17,209 nt of DNA, taken from positions 1 to 17,209 of the forward strand of contig CAAENO010000010.1 in NCBI GenBank assembly GCA_900757385.1, given 5' to 3'. This document shows positions 1 through 7,242 of the stretch, piece after piece. Below the pieces are notes generated by a model. It saw nothing but the letters and a program-made list of their open reading frames with translations. It ran no database searches and had not been told where the DNA came from. A program made the position numbers and the translations under genes. Position 1 is the first letter of the stretch, and the number at the start of each line of letters is the position of its first letter. The stretch is from an uncultured Collinsella sp. Lineage in GTDB: Bacteria; Actinomycetota; Coriobacteriia; Coriobacteriales; Coriobacteriaceae.

Positions 1-1844
1 CGAACTTCCGCGATCTCTTGCTCGCTCGCCGCGCGCAAACGCTTCATCGAGCCAAAATGGCGCATAAGGGCACGTTTTCTGGTGGGTCCCACGCCTGGAA
101 CGTCATCGAGTACCGAAACCGTCATGGCTTTATCGCGCAATTCGCGATGGAACGTGATGGCAAAACGGTGCGATTCATCGCGCACCTGTTTAATTAGATA
201 GAGCGACGCGGACCCGGTCGGCAGCACGACGGGAGTCTCGTCCCAAGGCACAAAAACTTCCTCATCGGCCTTCGCCAAGCCACAAACTGGTATATCGAGC
301 CCAAGAGCCTCAAGTTGCTTGATCGCAGCGGTCAATTGCGGCTTACCGCCATCGACAACGAGCAAATCGGGGCGCGAGCCAAAGCGCTCGTCGGCCATGC
401 GCTCGGGAGCATAGCGTCGTCCCAAAACCTCGGACATCGACACGAAGTCGTTTGCCTCGTCCAATTCGGCCTGGATTTTAAAACGACGATACTGGCTCTT
501 GTCGGCGCGCCCGTTGGTAAACACCACCATCGAGGCGACCGTAAAGGTGCCATGCAGCGTCGAGATATCGAAGCACTCGATACGCAACGGCGGCGATGGC
601 AGCGCCAACGCACTTTCGAGCTCCAGGAGCGCTTGATTGGTGCGGTCGTCAGCGTACCCCGTTCGCATCATGTAGCGCATGAGGGCATGGCGCGCATTTT
701 TGGATGCCATATCGAGCAGACGGTGCTTTTCGCCACGCTGCGGCCTATGGAGATGGCAGGAACGCTCACGCTTGCCCGCAAGCCACTCCCCCAGCGCCTC
801 CGCATCCTCAAGCTCGACGGAAAGGTTGACCTCAGCTGGAATATCAGCCGTCTCGTCGTAATAGCGCTTAAGAAAGCCCGACTGGAGCTCTTCCTCGTCA
901 ACATCAAGACCCTTGTCGAGAATGAACTCGCAGGTGCGAACTGTTCGGCCCTCGCGAACGACGAAGACGCAAGCGGCGGAGATGGTCTCCTCGCGATAGA
1001 AACCGATGACATCGATATCGACACTGGAGGGAAAAACGACTTGCTGACGATCGTCCAGACCCCTGATGACCTCCAAACGACGTTTGACGCGGGCGGCGCG
1101 CTCAAAATCGAGCGCCTCGGCGGCCTCCGTCATCTCGGATGTCAGCTCGTCGACGACGTCCTTGCGATGGCCCGACAAAAAACGTTCGACACGCTTGACG
1201 TTCTTGGCATAGTCTGCCGGGGAAATCGCGCCGACACACGCACCCGGGCCGCGCCCGACATGATAGTCGAAGCAGGGGCGCCCGTTTTGCGCGCAAATCA
1301 TATTGACGATGTCTTCCTCGCCCTTGTGGGACTCGACGATACGGCGACAACGACGCCACTCCGCACAGGATGCGGAGCAGATGGGGATAACCTTGCGCAG
1401 CGTATCTATCGTCTCACGTGCCGCGCGGCTATCGGTATAAGGTCCAAAATAGCGCGTTCCCGGCTTATGACGCTCACGCGTGTATTTGATAGCGGGATAC
1501 AGGTCGCCCTTTGTAATGGCGATAAAGGGGTAGCTCTTGTCATCCTTGAGGTCGACGTTAAAGTACGGATGGTACTGACCAATCAAATTGCGCTCGAGCA
1601 CCAACGCCTCGTGCTCGGTCTCCACCACGATATAGTCAAAACTCGCCACCAGCTGCATCATCAGCGGGATCTTCTGGCGCTCGTCCTGCAGCGTCACGTA
1701 CTGACGCATACGGGCGCGCAGGTTTTTCGCCTTGCCCACGTAGATGACATCGCCCTTGGCGTCTTTCCAAAGGTAGCAGCCGGGCTGCGTGGGAACGCGC
1801 GAAACCTGCTCGGCAAGCGTTGGAATGTTGTCGTGACCGGTCAC
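1..1844 (-). CDS. uvrC: UvrABC excinuclease subunit C (UvrC), 3' end cut by window edge
   Basis: UvrC is the nuclease of nucleotide-excision repair. It is recruited by UvrB at damaged DNA and cuts 3' and 5' of the lesion. 614 codons are visible. An N-terminal GIY-YIG domain (about residues 17-95, with GCYLWKDAKG and VIYVGKAKNLRARM) is followed by a cysteine cluster (156-203) and a UVR segment (EALDFERAARVKRRLE). The RNase H-like C half has ECFDIS (Asp426), VVDGGKPQL (Asp498) and SHRFAITFHRELRDK. The visible end is in the helix-hairpin-helix motif (VPGVGPTRKRALMRHFGS), so only about 20-30 residues are missing. I chose the GTG at 1842-1844: GTAGG lies 5 nt upstream, whereas the GTG at 1848-1850 directly abuts the murJ stop. 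The frame is the same as murJ, with 6 nt between them, so it is co-transcribed with and probably translationally coupled to murJ. Oddity: Gly199 replaces one of the four cysteines usual in the UvrC Fe-S motif. Confidence 0.96.
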   Translation of the reverse strand, partial: MTGHDNIPTLAEQVSRVPTQPGCYLWKDAKGDVIYVGKAKNLRARMRQYVTLQDERQKIPLMMQLVASFDYIVVETEHEALVLERNLIGQYHPYFNVDLKDDKSYPFIAITKGDLYPAIKYTRERHKPGTRYFGPYTDSRAARETIDTLRKVIPICSASCAEWRRCRRIVESHKGEEDIVNMICAQNGRPCFDYHVGRGPGACVGAISPADYAKNVKRVERFLSGHRKDVVDELTSEMTEAAEALDFERAARVKRRLEVIRGLDDRQQVVFPSSVDIDVIGFYREETISAACVFVVREGRTVRTCEFILDKGLDVDEEELQSGFLKRYYDETADIPAEVNLSVELEDAEALGEWLAGKRERSCHLHRPQRGEKHRLLDMASKNARHALMRYMMRTGYADDRTNQALLELESALALPSPPLRIECFDISTLHGTFTVASMVVFTNGRADKSQYRRFKIQAELDEANDFVSMSEVLGRRYAPERMADERFGSRPDLLVVDGGKPQLTAAIKQLEALGLDIPVCGLAKADEEVFVPWDETPVVLPTGSASLYLIKQVRDESHRFAITFHRELRDKAMTVSVLDDVPGVGPTRKRALMRHFGSMKRLRAASEQEIAEV

Positions 1845-1850
1845 GCGCAC

Positions 1851-3533
1851 CTACTTGCGACGAATCAGCGCCGAGACCTCGGGCATCTTAAGGACGACGG
1901 CAAGGCCAAAGGTAACAGCAAGCGAGACGACACCCGCAACGCAAACGTAGCCAAGAGTAATCAGAATCGAGCCGCCAAGTGCCCCGACAAAGTGCTCAAG
2001 CGCCCACATGACGCCGGCGCCTGCGGCAGCACCCAGGCCACCGAGCAAAAGGCCAAAGAAACCGCCATGCAGGATAGATTTAACCTGAAGACCACGCAGA
2101 CGACGACGCAGCCACCACTGCGAGCAACCGACCAAGATCACGTAGTCGACGACATACGAAAGCGCGATTGCGGGCATACCGAAGCCCAGCACAACGCCAA
2201 ACAGCAGAACCGAGCCGGCCTGGCCGATGGCGGAATACAGACAATAGCGGCTATAGGGCTTCATGTCGAGCAAGGCAGAGAAGCTCTTCTGCATCAGCAC
2301 GACCACGCCGTAGAGCGGCAGGGAAAGTGCCAGGTAGATAAGGAACTCCGACACCAGCGCCACACCGGACTCATCGAACTTGCCAGCGCAGTAGATCATG
2401 TTGAGCGGACGCGCGAAGACAATCAAGTACAGCGCGAATGGAATCAGGAAGAACAGCATCTGGGCGACGCCACGCGAAATGCCCGTGCGGACGCTGTCGT
2501 AATCCTTCTCCTGTGCGTCGTGAGAGAGCTCGGTATAGAGCGCCGTCGAAAGCGAGGCGGCAATCAGCGCGTAGGGCAGCGTGTACCACAGGCGCGCATA
2601 GGCGATGACGGAAGGACCGGTCTCGGGCTGGACCACCAGCGCAGCAGCGTTGGTGATAGAAGTCGAGACAAACATGCACACCGTGGCGAGCAGCGTCGGG
2701 ATACCGAGCGCAATCGTCTGGCGCAGTGCGGGGTCCTTAAAGTCGATATGGATATGGGGATGCACGCCGTGCTTGCCAAGCGCGGGGATCTGACATGCCA
2801 TCTGAACAAAGACACCGAGGGTCGTACCGGCCGCAATCAAGATGATGCCGGCACGTTCGCCAAACTGTGCGGACACGGGCGCAAAGCCCATAAAGCTCGC
2901 AATGACGATCACATTGTTGAGGACCGGGGCAAACGTCGACCAGAAGTAGTCGCGGTGTGCGTTGAGGACGCCCGAAAACACCGAGCCCAAACCATAAAAC
3001 AGAATCTGGATGGCAAAGAAACGGAACATGAACGCAGCGGTATCCATGCTGCCGCCGTCACCCGAAAGGAACGATTGCGTCCAGATAAAGCCCGGGGCGA
3101 ACACGGTCCCCAGCAACGAAATGCCACCCAGCACCAATAGCAGAATACCGAGCAGGTTGCCCACGTACTCGTTAGAGGCCTCGCGACCCTGCTCACGCCT
3201 CACGCCCATGTACACGGGCAAAAACGCCGTCACGAGCATGCCGCCCATCACGAGTTCGTAGAGCATATTGGGCAGGTTGTTGGCGACCTGATAGGAAGAC
3301 GAGAGCAGTGACATGCCGATAGCGGCCGCCATTGCCCACGTGCGGATAAAACCGGTGACGCGAGACACGATGGTCAGGATGGTCATAAGCCCGGCGGAAC
3401 GACCAACCGTGGAGTAGTCCGACGAGCCCATGTCGTCAGTGTCATCTCGCGACGAAGAAGCTTCGGATGAGGGTGTCTGAGGCGCAGATTCTTCTGCAAA
3501 ATGAGCTCCGCGCTTCAATTCTTCCTGCGGCAT
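1851..3533 (-). CDS. murJ: Lipid II flippase MurJ (MviN family)
   Basis: 560 residues. MurJ moves the peptidoglycan precursor lipid II across the cytoplasmic membrane. The protein is almost wholly hydrophobic segments, consistent with the family's 14 helices. The first carries SRVTGFIRTW (57-66), matching the conserved arginines of E. coli MurJ TM1 (Arg18 and Arg24 correspond to Arg58 and Arg64). NNLPNMLYELVMGGMLVTAF is the typical TM2 region. About 40 residues rich in Ser, Asp and Glu precede the first helix. There is no C-terminal pseudokinase or extra domain of the kind mycobacterial homologues have. Start: ATG with GAGAGGA 7 nt upstream, this ribosome site lying inside the last codons of ybaK. 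The ybaK stop is 3 nt away and in the same frame, and the uvrC start follows 6 nt after this stop, so ybaK-murJ-uvrC reads as one transcript. Confidence 0.95.
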   Translation of the reverse strand: MPQEELKRGAHFAEESAPQTPSSEASSSRDDTDDMGSSDYSTVGRSAGLMTILTIVSRVTGFIRTWAMAAAIGMSLLSSSYQVANNLPNMLYELVMGGMLVTAFLPVYMGVRREQGREASNEYVGNLLGILLLVLGGISLLGTVFAPGFIWTQSFLSGDGGSMDTAAFMFRFFAIQILFYGLGSVFSGVLNAHRDYFWSTFAPVLNNVIVIASFMGFAPVSAQFGERAGIILIAAGTTLGVFVQMACQIPALGKHGVHPHIHIDFKDPALRQTIALGIPTLLATVCMFVSTSITNAAALVVQPETGPSVIAYARLWYTLPYALIAASLSTALYTELSHDAQEKDYDSVRTGISRGVAQMLFFLIPFALYLIVFARPLNMIYCAGKFDESGVALVSEFLIYLALSLPLYGVVVLMQKSFSALLDMKPYSRYCLYSAIGQAGSVLLFGVVLGFGMPAIALSYVVDYVILVGCSQWWLRRRLRGLQVKSILHGGFFGLLLGGLGAAAGAGVMWALEHFVGALGGSILITLGYVCVAGVVSLAVTFGLAVVLKMPEVSALIRRK

Positions 3534-3536
3534 CGC

Positions 3537-4037
3537 TCAGTCCTCTCTCGTAATCGCGGCAACTGTCGCCCCGCAAAATGCAATTAAATCATCAGGTGCA
3601 AGCTCGAGCTGATAACCACGCTTGCCTCCCGAAATAAAAATGGTATCCCAAAGGACACATGTCTCATCAATGAGCGTCCTGTAGCGTTTTTTCATACCGA
3701 CCGGACTGCAGCCGCCGCGAACGTAGCCAGTCGCCGCAAGCAAATCCTTCACATGCATCATGGCCAAGGACTTCTCCCCCGCGGCACGCGCGGCGGACTT
3801 TAGATCGAGCTCGTCGGCAACAGGGATGCAGCACACGACGTGGTCGTTGGACGGCGTCACGCAGACCAAGGTCTTAAATCCTTGACCGGGCTCCTCGCCA
3901 AGCTGCTCCGAAATCGCGACCCCCAGGCCCGCCGACTCATCACCATCGTCTTCGTACGTATGTAGAACATAGGAAATGCCGGCGCTTTCCAGCTCGCGCA
4001 TCGCATTGGTTTTTGGCGTCTTTACAGCCTTTGCCAT
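3537..4037 (-). CDS. ybaK: YbaK/EbsC-family aminoacyl-tRNA deacylase (Cys-tRNA(Pro) type)
   Basis: 166 residues, close to E. coli YbaK (159). The family hydrolyses mischarged tRNA, classically Cys-tRNA(Pro), in trans to prolyl-tRNA synthetase. Landmarks shared with YbaK in order: TNAMRELESAGISYVLHTYE at the N terminus; FKTL with Lys55 (equivalent to the essential Lys46 of E. coli YbaK); PVADELDLKSAARAAG; GYVRGGCSPVGMKKR; and SGGKRGYQLELAPDDL. Start: ATG at 4035-4037, preceded by AGGGAAAGGA with 6 nt spacing. A longer in-frame reading to 4133 has no ribosome site and adds an unconserved tail. It is the first gene of ybaK-murJ-uvrC, with its own likely promoter in the 132-nt gap after uvrA. Exact tRNA substrate is inferred from the family. 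Confidence 0.92.
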   Translation of the reverse strand: MAKAVKTPKTNAMRELESAGISYVLHTYEDDGDESAGLGVAISEQLGEEPGQGFKTLVCVTPSNDHVVCCIPVADELDLKSAARAAGEKSLAMMHVKDLLAATGYVRGGCSPVGMKKRYRTLIDETCVLWDTIFISGGKRGYQLELAPDDLIAFCGATVAAITRED

Positions 4038-4074
4038 GGCATATCCTTTCCCTCGCATTCGGACGCAAGGATTA

Positions 4075-4080
4075 AGTATA
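4075..4080 (-). promoter_or_regulatory. Candidate -10 element for ybaK-murJ-uvrC
   Basis: On the minus strand this reads TATACT, 5 of 6 matches to TATAAT. It sits 37 nt upstream of the ybaK ATG, which would give a leader of roughly 28 nt. No convincing -35 hexamer is found 16-18 nt upstream, so the assignment rests on the -10 and position alone. Confidence 0.4.
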
Positions 4081-4120
4081 TGTCCAATTCGGCTGCATAC
4101 GTAACTTCGACACAGCAAGC

Positions 4121-4147
4121 GCCATCGAATCACAAGGAGTCGATGGC
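4121..4147 (-). terminator. Perfect inverted repeat between uvrA and ybaK, possible uvrA 3' hairpin
   Basis: Two 8-nt arms, GCCATCGA and TCGATGGC, pair perfectly around an 11-nt loop. The stem lengthens to about 11 pairs with two wobbles on the minus strand. It begins 22 nt past the uvrA stop. There is no run of T after it on either strand, so it is not a textbook intrinsic terminator. It could be a weak terminator, an RNA-stabilising 3' hairpin, or a DNA-binding site. Confidence 0.4.
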
Positions 4148-4169
4148 ACCCATAAACTGAATCGCCTAT

Positions 4170-7049
4170 TTATTGAGCATCAAGTTGAGCCTGACGCTCC
4201 CGGTCACGCCTGAGCAACGGCGCCAAAAACTTGCCCGTATAACTCTGCGAACAGTCCACAACCTGCTCCGGTGTGCCCGAAACCACGACGGTTCCGCCGC
4301 CGTTACCGCCCTCGGGGCCCATATCGATCAGGCGGTCGGCAACCTTGATGACATCAAGGTTGTGTTCAATCACCAGCACCGTGTTGCCCGCATCGACCAA
4401 GCGCTGCAGCACATCGAGCAGCTGGCGGACGTCCTCAAAATGAAGGCCGGTCGTCGGCTCATCCAAAATATAGAACGTCTTGCCCGTCTGGCGTCGATGA
4501 AGCTCCTTGGCGAGCTTCACACGCTGCGCCTCGCCGCCCGAGAGCGTCGTGGCGGGCTGGCCCAGGCTCACGTAGCCCAAGCCTACATCGTACAGCGTCT
4601 GGAGCTTGCGCTTAATCTGCGGGATATTCCCAAAGAAGGCCAGTGCCTCGGTGACGCTCATGTCGAGCACGTCCGAGATGGTCTTACCACGGTAGGTGAC
4701 CTCGAGCGTCTCGCGGTTATAGCGTTTGCCGCCGCAGACCTCACAGGGGACATAGATATCGGGAAGGAAGTGCATCTCGATCTTAATTTGTCCGTCGCCC
4801 TTGCATGCTTCGCAGCGACCGCCGCTCACGTTAAAGGAGAAACGTCCCGGCGAGTAGCCACGCGCCTTCGACTCCGGCGTACTCGCAAACAGTGCGCGAA
4901 GATCATCCCACAGGCCAATGTACGTAGCAGGGTTGGAACGCGGCGTGCGGCCAATCGGCGACTGGTCAATGTCGATCACCTTATCGATGCACTCGATACC
5001 CTCGAGCTTTTTGTACGGGCCCACAGGACGCGTCGAACGGTGAATGGCATTCGTAAGCGCAGGCGCAATGGTGTCGGTAACCAGGGAGCTCTTGCCCGAT
5101 CCCGAAACACCGGTAACGACTGTGAGCGTACCGAACTCAATCTTGGCGGTAACGTTTTTGAGGTTGTTGGCACGGGCGCCCGTGATCTTAAGGCAGCCGC
5201 GACCGGGCTTGCGGCGTTCATCGGGAACCCGAATCATTCGCTTGCCGGTCAGGTAGGCACCCGTCATCGAATCGGGGCACGCCATGATATCGGCAGGCGT
5301 TCCCGCGGCGACCACGTGTCCGCCGTTCACGCCCGCACCGGGGCCCATGTCGATCACATAGTCGGCAGCACGAATCGTATCCTCATCATGCTCGACGACG
5401 ATGACGGTATTGCCGATATCGCGTAGGCGCTCAAGCGTCTTGATCAGGCGCTCGTTATCGCGCTGATGGAGGCCGATCGACGGCTCGTCCAAAATGTACA
5501 GCACACCCATGAGGCCGGCGCCGATCTGCGTTGCCAGGCGAATGCGCTGGGCCTCGCCTCCGGAAAGCGTCGCCGAGGCACGGTCGAGGGTCAGATAGTC
5601 GAGTCCGACATCGACCAGAAAGCGCAGGCGCTCCAGGATTTCCTTAACGATGCGCCCGCCGATAAATTGTTGGCGCTCGGTAAGCTCCAGGCCCTCAAAA
5701 AACTCGAGCGACTCGCGGCACGATAGGCAGCAGACCTCGTAAATGGACTTACCGCCTACGGTAACGGCGAGCATCTCGGGGCGCAGACGAGCACCATGGC
5801 AACTCGAGCACGGCTCCTCGCGGATGTACTTCTCCAAGCGCGCCTTGGTGTTCTCATTCGTCGTCTCGGTATAGCGCTCGTACAGGATATTGCGCACACC
5901 CGAGAACTTGGTGTCCCACTGGCTGCGGCGCCCATCGAGCTTTTGATAGTCGACCGAAATCTTCTGGTCGCCCATGCCGTCTAAAAACGCGTGACGCACC
6001 CGCGGAGGCAGATCCTCCCACGGCGTATCGACGCTCACCTTAAAGTGTTTGCAGACCGCAGCGAAAATCTGCGGATAGTAGTTAGAGTTGCCAAACAGGC
6101 TGCCAAAGACCCCGTCGGCGATCGACTTCGAGGGGTCTTCGATTAGGGCCTCGGCATCGACCGTCTTCTTAAAGCCAAGGCCATCGCACTCTGGGCACGC
6201 GCCATAGGGCGCGTTGAACGAGAAATCACGCGGCTGCAGGTCATCAATGGAGTGTCCATGCTCCGGGCACGCCAGGGCCAACGAATACTCCAGCAGCTCG
6301 CCCTCGGTCCCCTCGGGAGCATCACGATCGGGCAGCATGTACACGTTTACATTGCCATGAGCCAGCGCAGTCGCCTGTTCAACGGACTCGGCAATACGGC
6401 CCAGCGAGTTCTCGCGAATCACGATGCGGTCGACCACGACCTCGATATCGTGCTTGAATTTCTTATCTAAATCGATAGGGTCATCAAGCGAGCGAACCTC
6501 GCCGTCGACACGCACGCGGCTAAAGCCCTCGGCGCGAAGGTCCTCAAACAGTTTGGTGTACTCGCCTTTTCGCCCGCGTACCACCGGTGCCAGCACAAAC
6601 GCACGACGACCCTCTCCCGCCGCCAGGACCTTATCGGCGACCTGGTCGGTGGTTTGGCGCTCAATGACACGGCCGCATTCGGGACAGTGCGGGGTGCCCA
6701 CACGGGCGAACAGCAGGCGCAGATAGTCATAAATCTCGGTTACGGTGCCAACCGTCGAGCGAGGGTTTTTAGACGTCGTCTTTTGGTCGATCGACACCGC
6801 CGGCGAAAGGCCGTCGATTGAATCCAAGTCGGGTTTGTCCATCTGGCCCAAGAACTGGCGCGCATAACTCGAAAGGCTCTCGACGTATCGACGCTGGCCC
6901 TCGGCATAGATAGTGTCAAATGCCAGCGAACTCTTGCCCGAGCCAGAAAGACCGGTAATGACCACGAGTTGGTCACGCGGAATGGAAACATCGATATCCC
7001 GGAGGTTATGCTCACGAGCGCCGCGAATAACGATAGAAGAATCAGACAT
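4170..7049 (-). CDS. uvrA: UvrABC excinuclease ATPase subunit A (UvrA)
   Basis: 959 residues, usual for UvrA (about 940-960). UvrA dimers scan DNA for bulky lesions and load UvrB. Two ABC-type ATPase modules are plain. The first Walker A is GLSGSGKSS (33-41) and the second GVSGSGKSS (Lys653); two LSGGEAQR signatures and two ILDEP Walker B motifs are present. The zinc modules are visible as [13 protein letters not shown] (Cys122/125), [22 protein letters not shown], and the C-terminal pair [15 protein letters not shown] and [11 protein letters not shown]. Start: ATG at 7047-7049 with AAGGAGC about 5 nt upstream. An in-frame GTG at 7113-7115 would add 22 residues but lacks a ribosome site and would begin inside a likely operator. 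It is transcribed divergently from the LtaS-like gene and is probably SOS-controlled (see the box at 7111-7124). Confidence 0.98.
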   Translation of the reverse strand: MSDSSIVIRGAREHNLRDIDVSIPRDQLVVITGLSGSGKSSLAFDTIYAEGQRRYVESLSSYARQFLGQMDKPDLDSIDGLSPAVSIDQKTTSKNPRSTVGTVTEIYDYLRLLFARVGTPHCPECGRVIERQTTDQVADKVLAAGEGRRAFVLAPVVRGRKGEYTKLFEDLRAEGFSRVRVDGEVRSLDDPIDLDKKFKHDIEVVVDRIVIRENSLGRIAESVEQATALAHGNVNVYMLPDRDAPEGTEGELLEYSLALACPEHGHSIDDLQPRDFSFNAPYGACPECDGLGFKKTVDAEALIEDPSKSIADGVFGSLFGNSNYYPQIFAAVCKHFKVSVDTPWEDLPPRVRHAFLDGMGDQKISVDYQKLDGRRSQWDTKFSGVRNILYERYTETTNENTKARLEKYIREEPCSSCHGARLRPEMLAVTVGGKSIYEVCCLSCRESLEFFEGLELTERQQFIGGRIVKEILERLRFLVDVGLDYLTLDRASATLSGGEAQRIRLATQIGAGLMGVLYILDEPSIGLHQRDNERLIKTLERLRDIGNTVIVVEHDEDTIRAADYVIDMGPGAGVNGGHVVAAGTPADIMACPDSMTGAYLTGKRMIRVPDERRKPGRGCLKITGARANNLKNVTAKIEFGTLTVVTGVSGSGKSSLVTDTIAPALTNAIHRSTRPVGPYKKLEGIECIDKVIDIDQSPIGRTPRSNPATYIGLWDDLRALFASTPESKARGYSPGRFSFNVSGGRCEACKGDGQIKIEMHFLPDIYVPCEVCGGKRYNRETLEVTYRGKTISDVLDMSVTEALAFFGNIPQIKRKLQTLYDVGLGYVSLGQPATTLSGGEAQRVKLAKELHRRQTGKTFYILDEPTTGLHFEDVRQLLDVLQRLVDAGNTVLVIEHNLDVIKVADRLIDMGPEGGNGGGTVVVSGTPEQVVDCSQSYTGKFLAPLLRRDRERQAQLDAQ

Positions 7050-7077
7050 GGAAGCTCCTTGCCTCCTATTGCATCGA

Positions 7078-7083
7078 ATCATA
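7078..7083 (-). promoter_or_regulatory. Candidate -10 element for uvrA
   Basis: Minus strand reads TATGAT (5 of 6 to consensus), 28 nt upstream of the uvrA ATG. The -35 region is poor. TAAACT at 7093-7098 is an alternative -10; with that choice the palindrome at 7111-7124 would overlap the -35 position, as expected for a repressor site. Confidence 0.3.
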
Positions 7084-7110
7084 CTGCCGATGAGTTTAGC
7101 GCACTCGACG

Positions 7111-7124
7111 CGCACAGATGTTCG
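7111..7124. promoter_or_regulatory. Candidate LexA (SOS) operator upstream of uvrA
   Basis: Minus strand reads CGAACATCTGTGCG, plus strand CGCACAGATGTTCG. The known Gram-positive/actinobacterial LexA box is CGAAC-N4-GTTCG. Here the left half is perfect and the right half has one changed base (GTGCG for GTTCG). It lies 62 nt upstream of the uvrA start, in the 193-nt gap shared with the divergent LtaS-like gene. uvrA is a classic LexA-regulated gene in several phyla. The match is by eye; the motif used by this organism's own LexA is not known from the window. Confidence 0.5.
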
Positions 7125-7242
7125 TAATACAAGATTCGCAGACCTTTAGCTTTGCGTATCGGGCGCTTTGTTTCTCGAAATGCCGTGGAAAGGTTACAGT
7201 AATCTAATACTGAACTTAATTTGCTGTACCAGAGGAACGTCC

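Noticed and set aside
315..3140. A 941-codon open frame on the plus strand, antisense to uvrC and murJ
   Set aside because: It is codon-aligned with both minus-strand genes, which happen to share a frame. It stays open because they avoid TTA, CTA and TCA codons; it ends exactly where murJ uses CTA (3138-3140). Its translation is rich in Arg, His and Gln with no domain, while the minus strand encodes clear UvrC and MurJ.
4173..5426. A 417-codon open frame antisense to uvrA
   Set aside because: Same cause: it is codon-aligned with uvrA and ends at a CTA leucine codon. No recognisable domain; UvrA on the other strand is unmistakable.
7050..7115. Longer UvrA from GTG at 7113-7115
   Set aside because: No Shine-Dalgarno sequence, an unconserved leader, and the start would fall in the LexA-like palindrome.
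7141..7242. Promoter for the LtaS-like gene (for example TACAGT or TAATAC near 7195-7210)
   Set aside because: Several weak -10-like words but no -35 at proper spacing. I could not choose one with any confidence.
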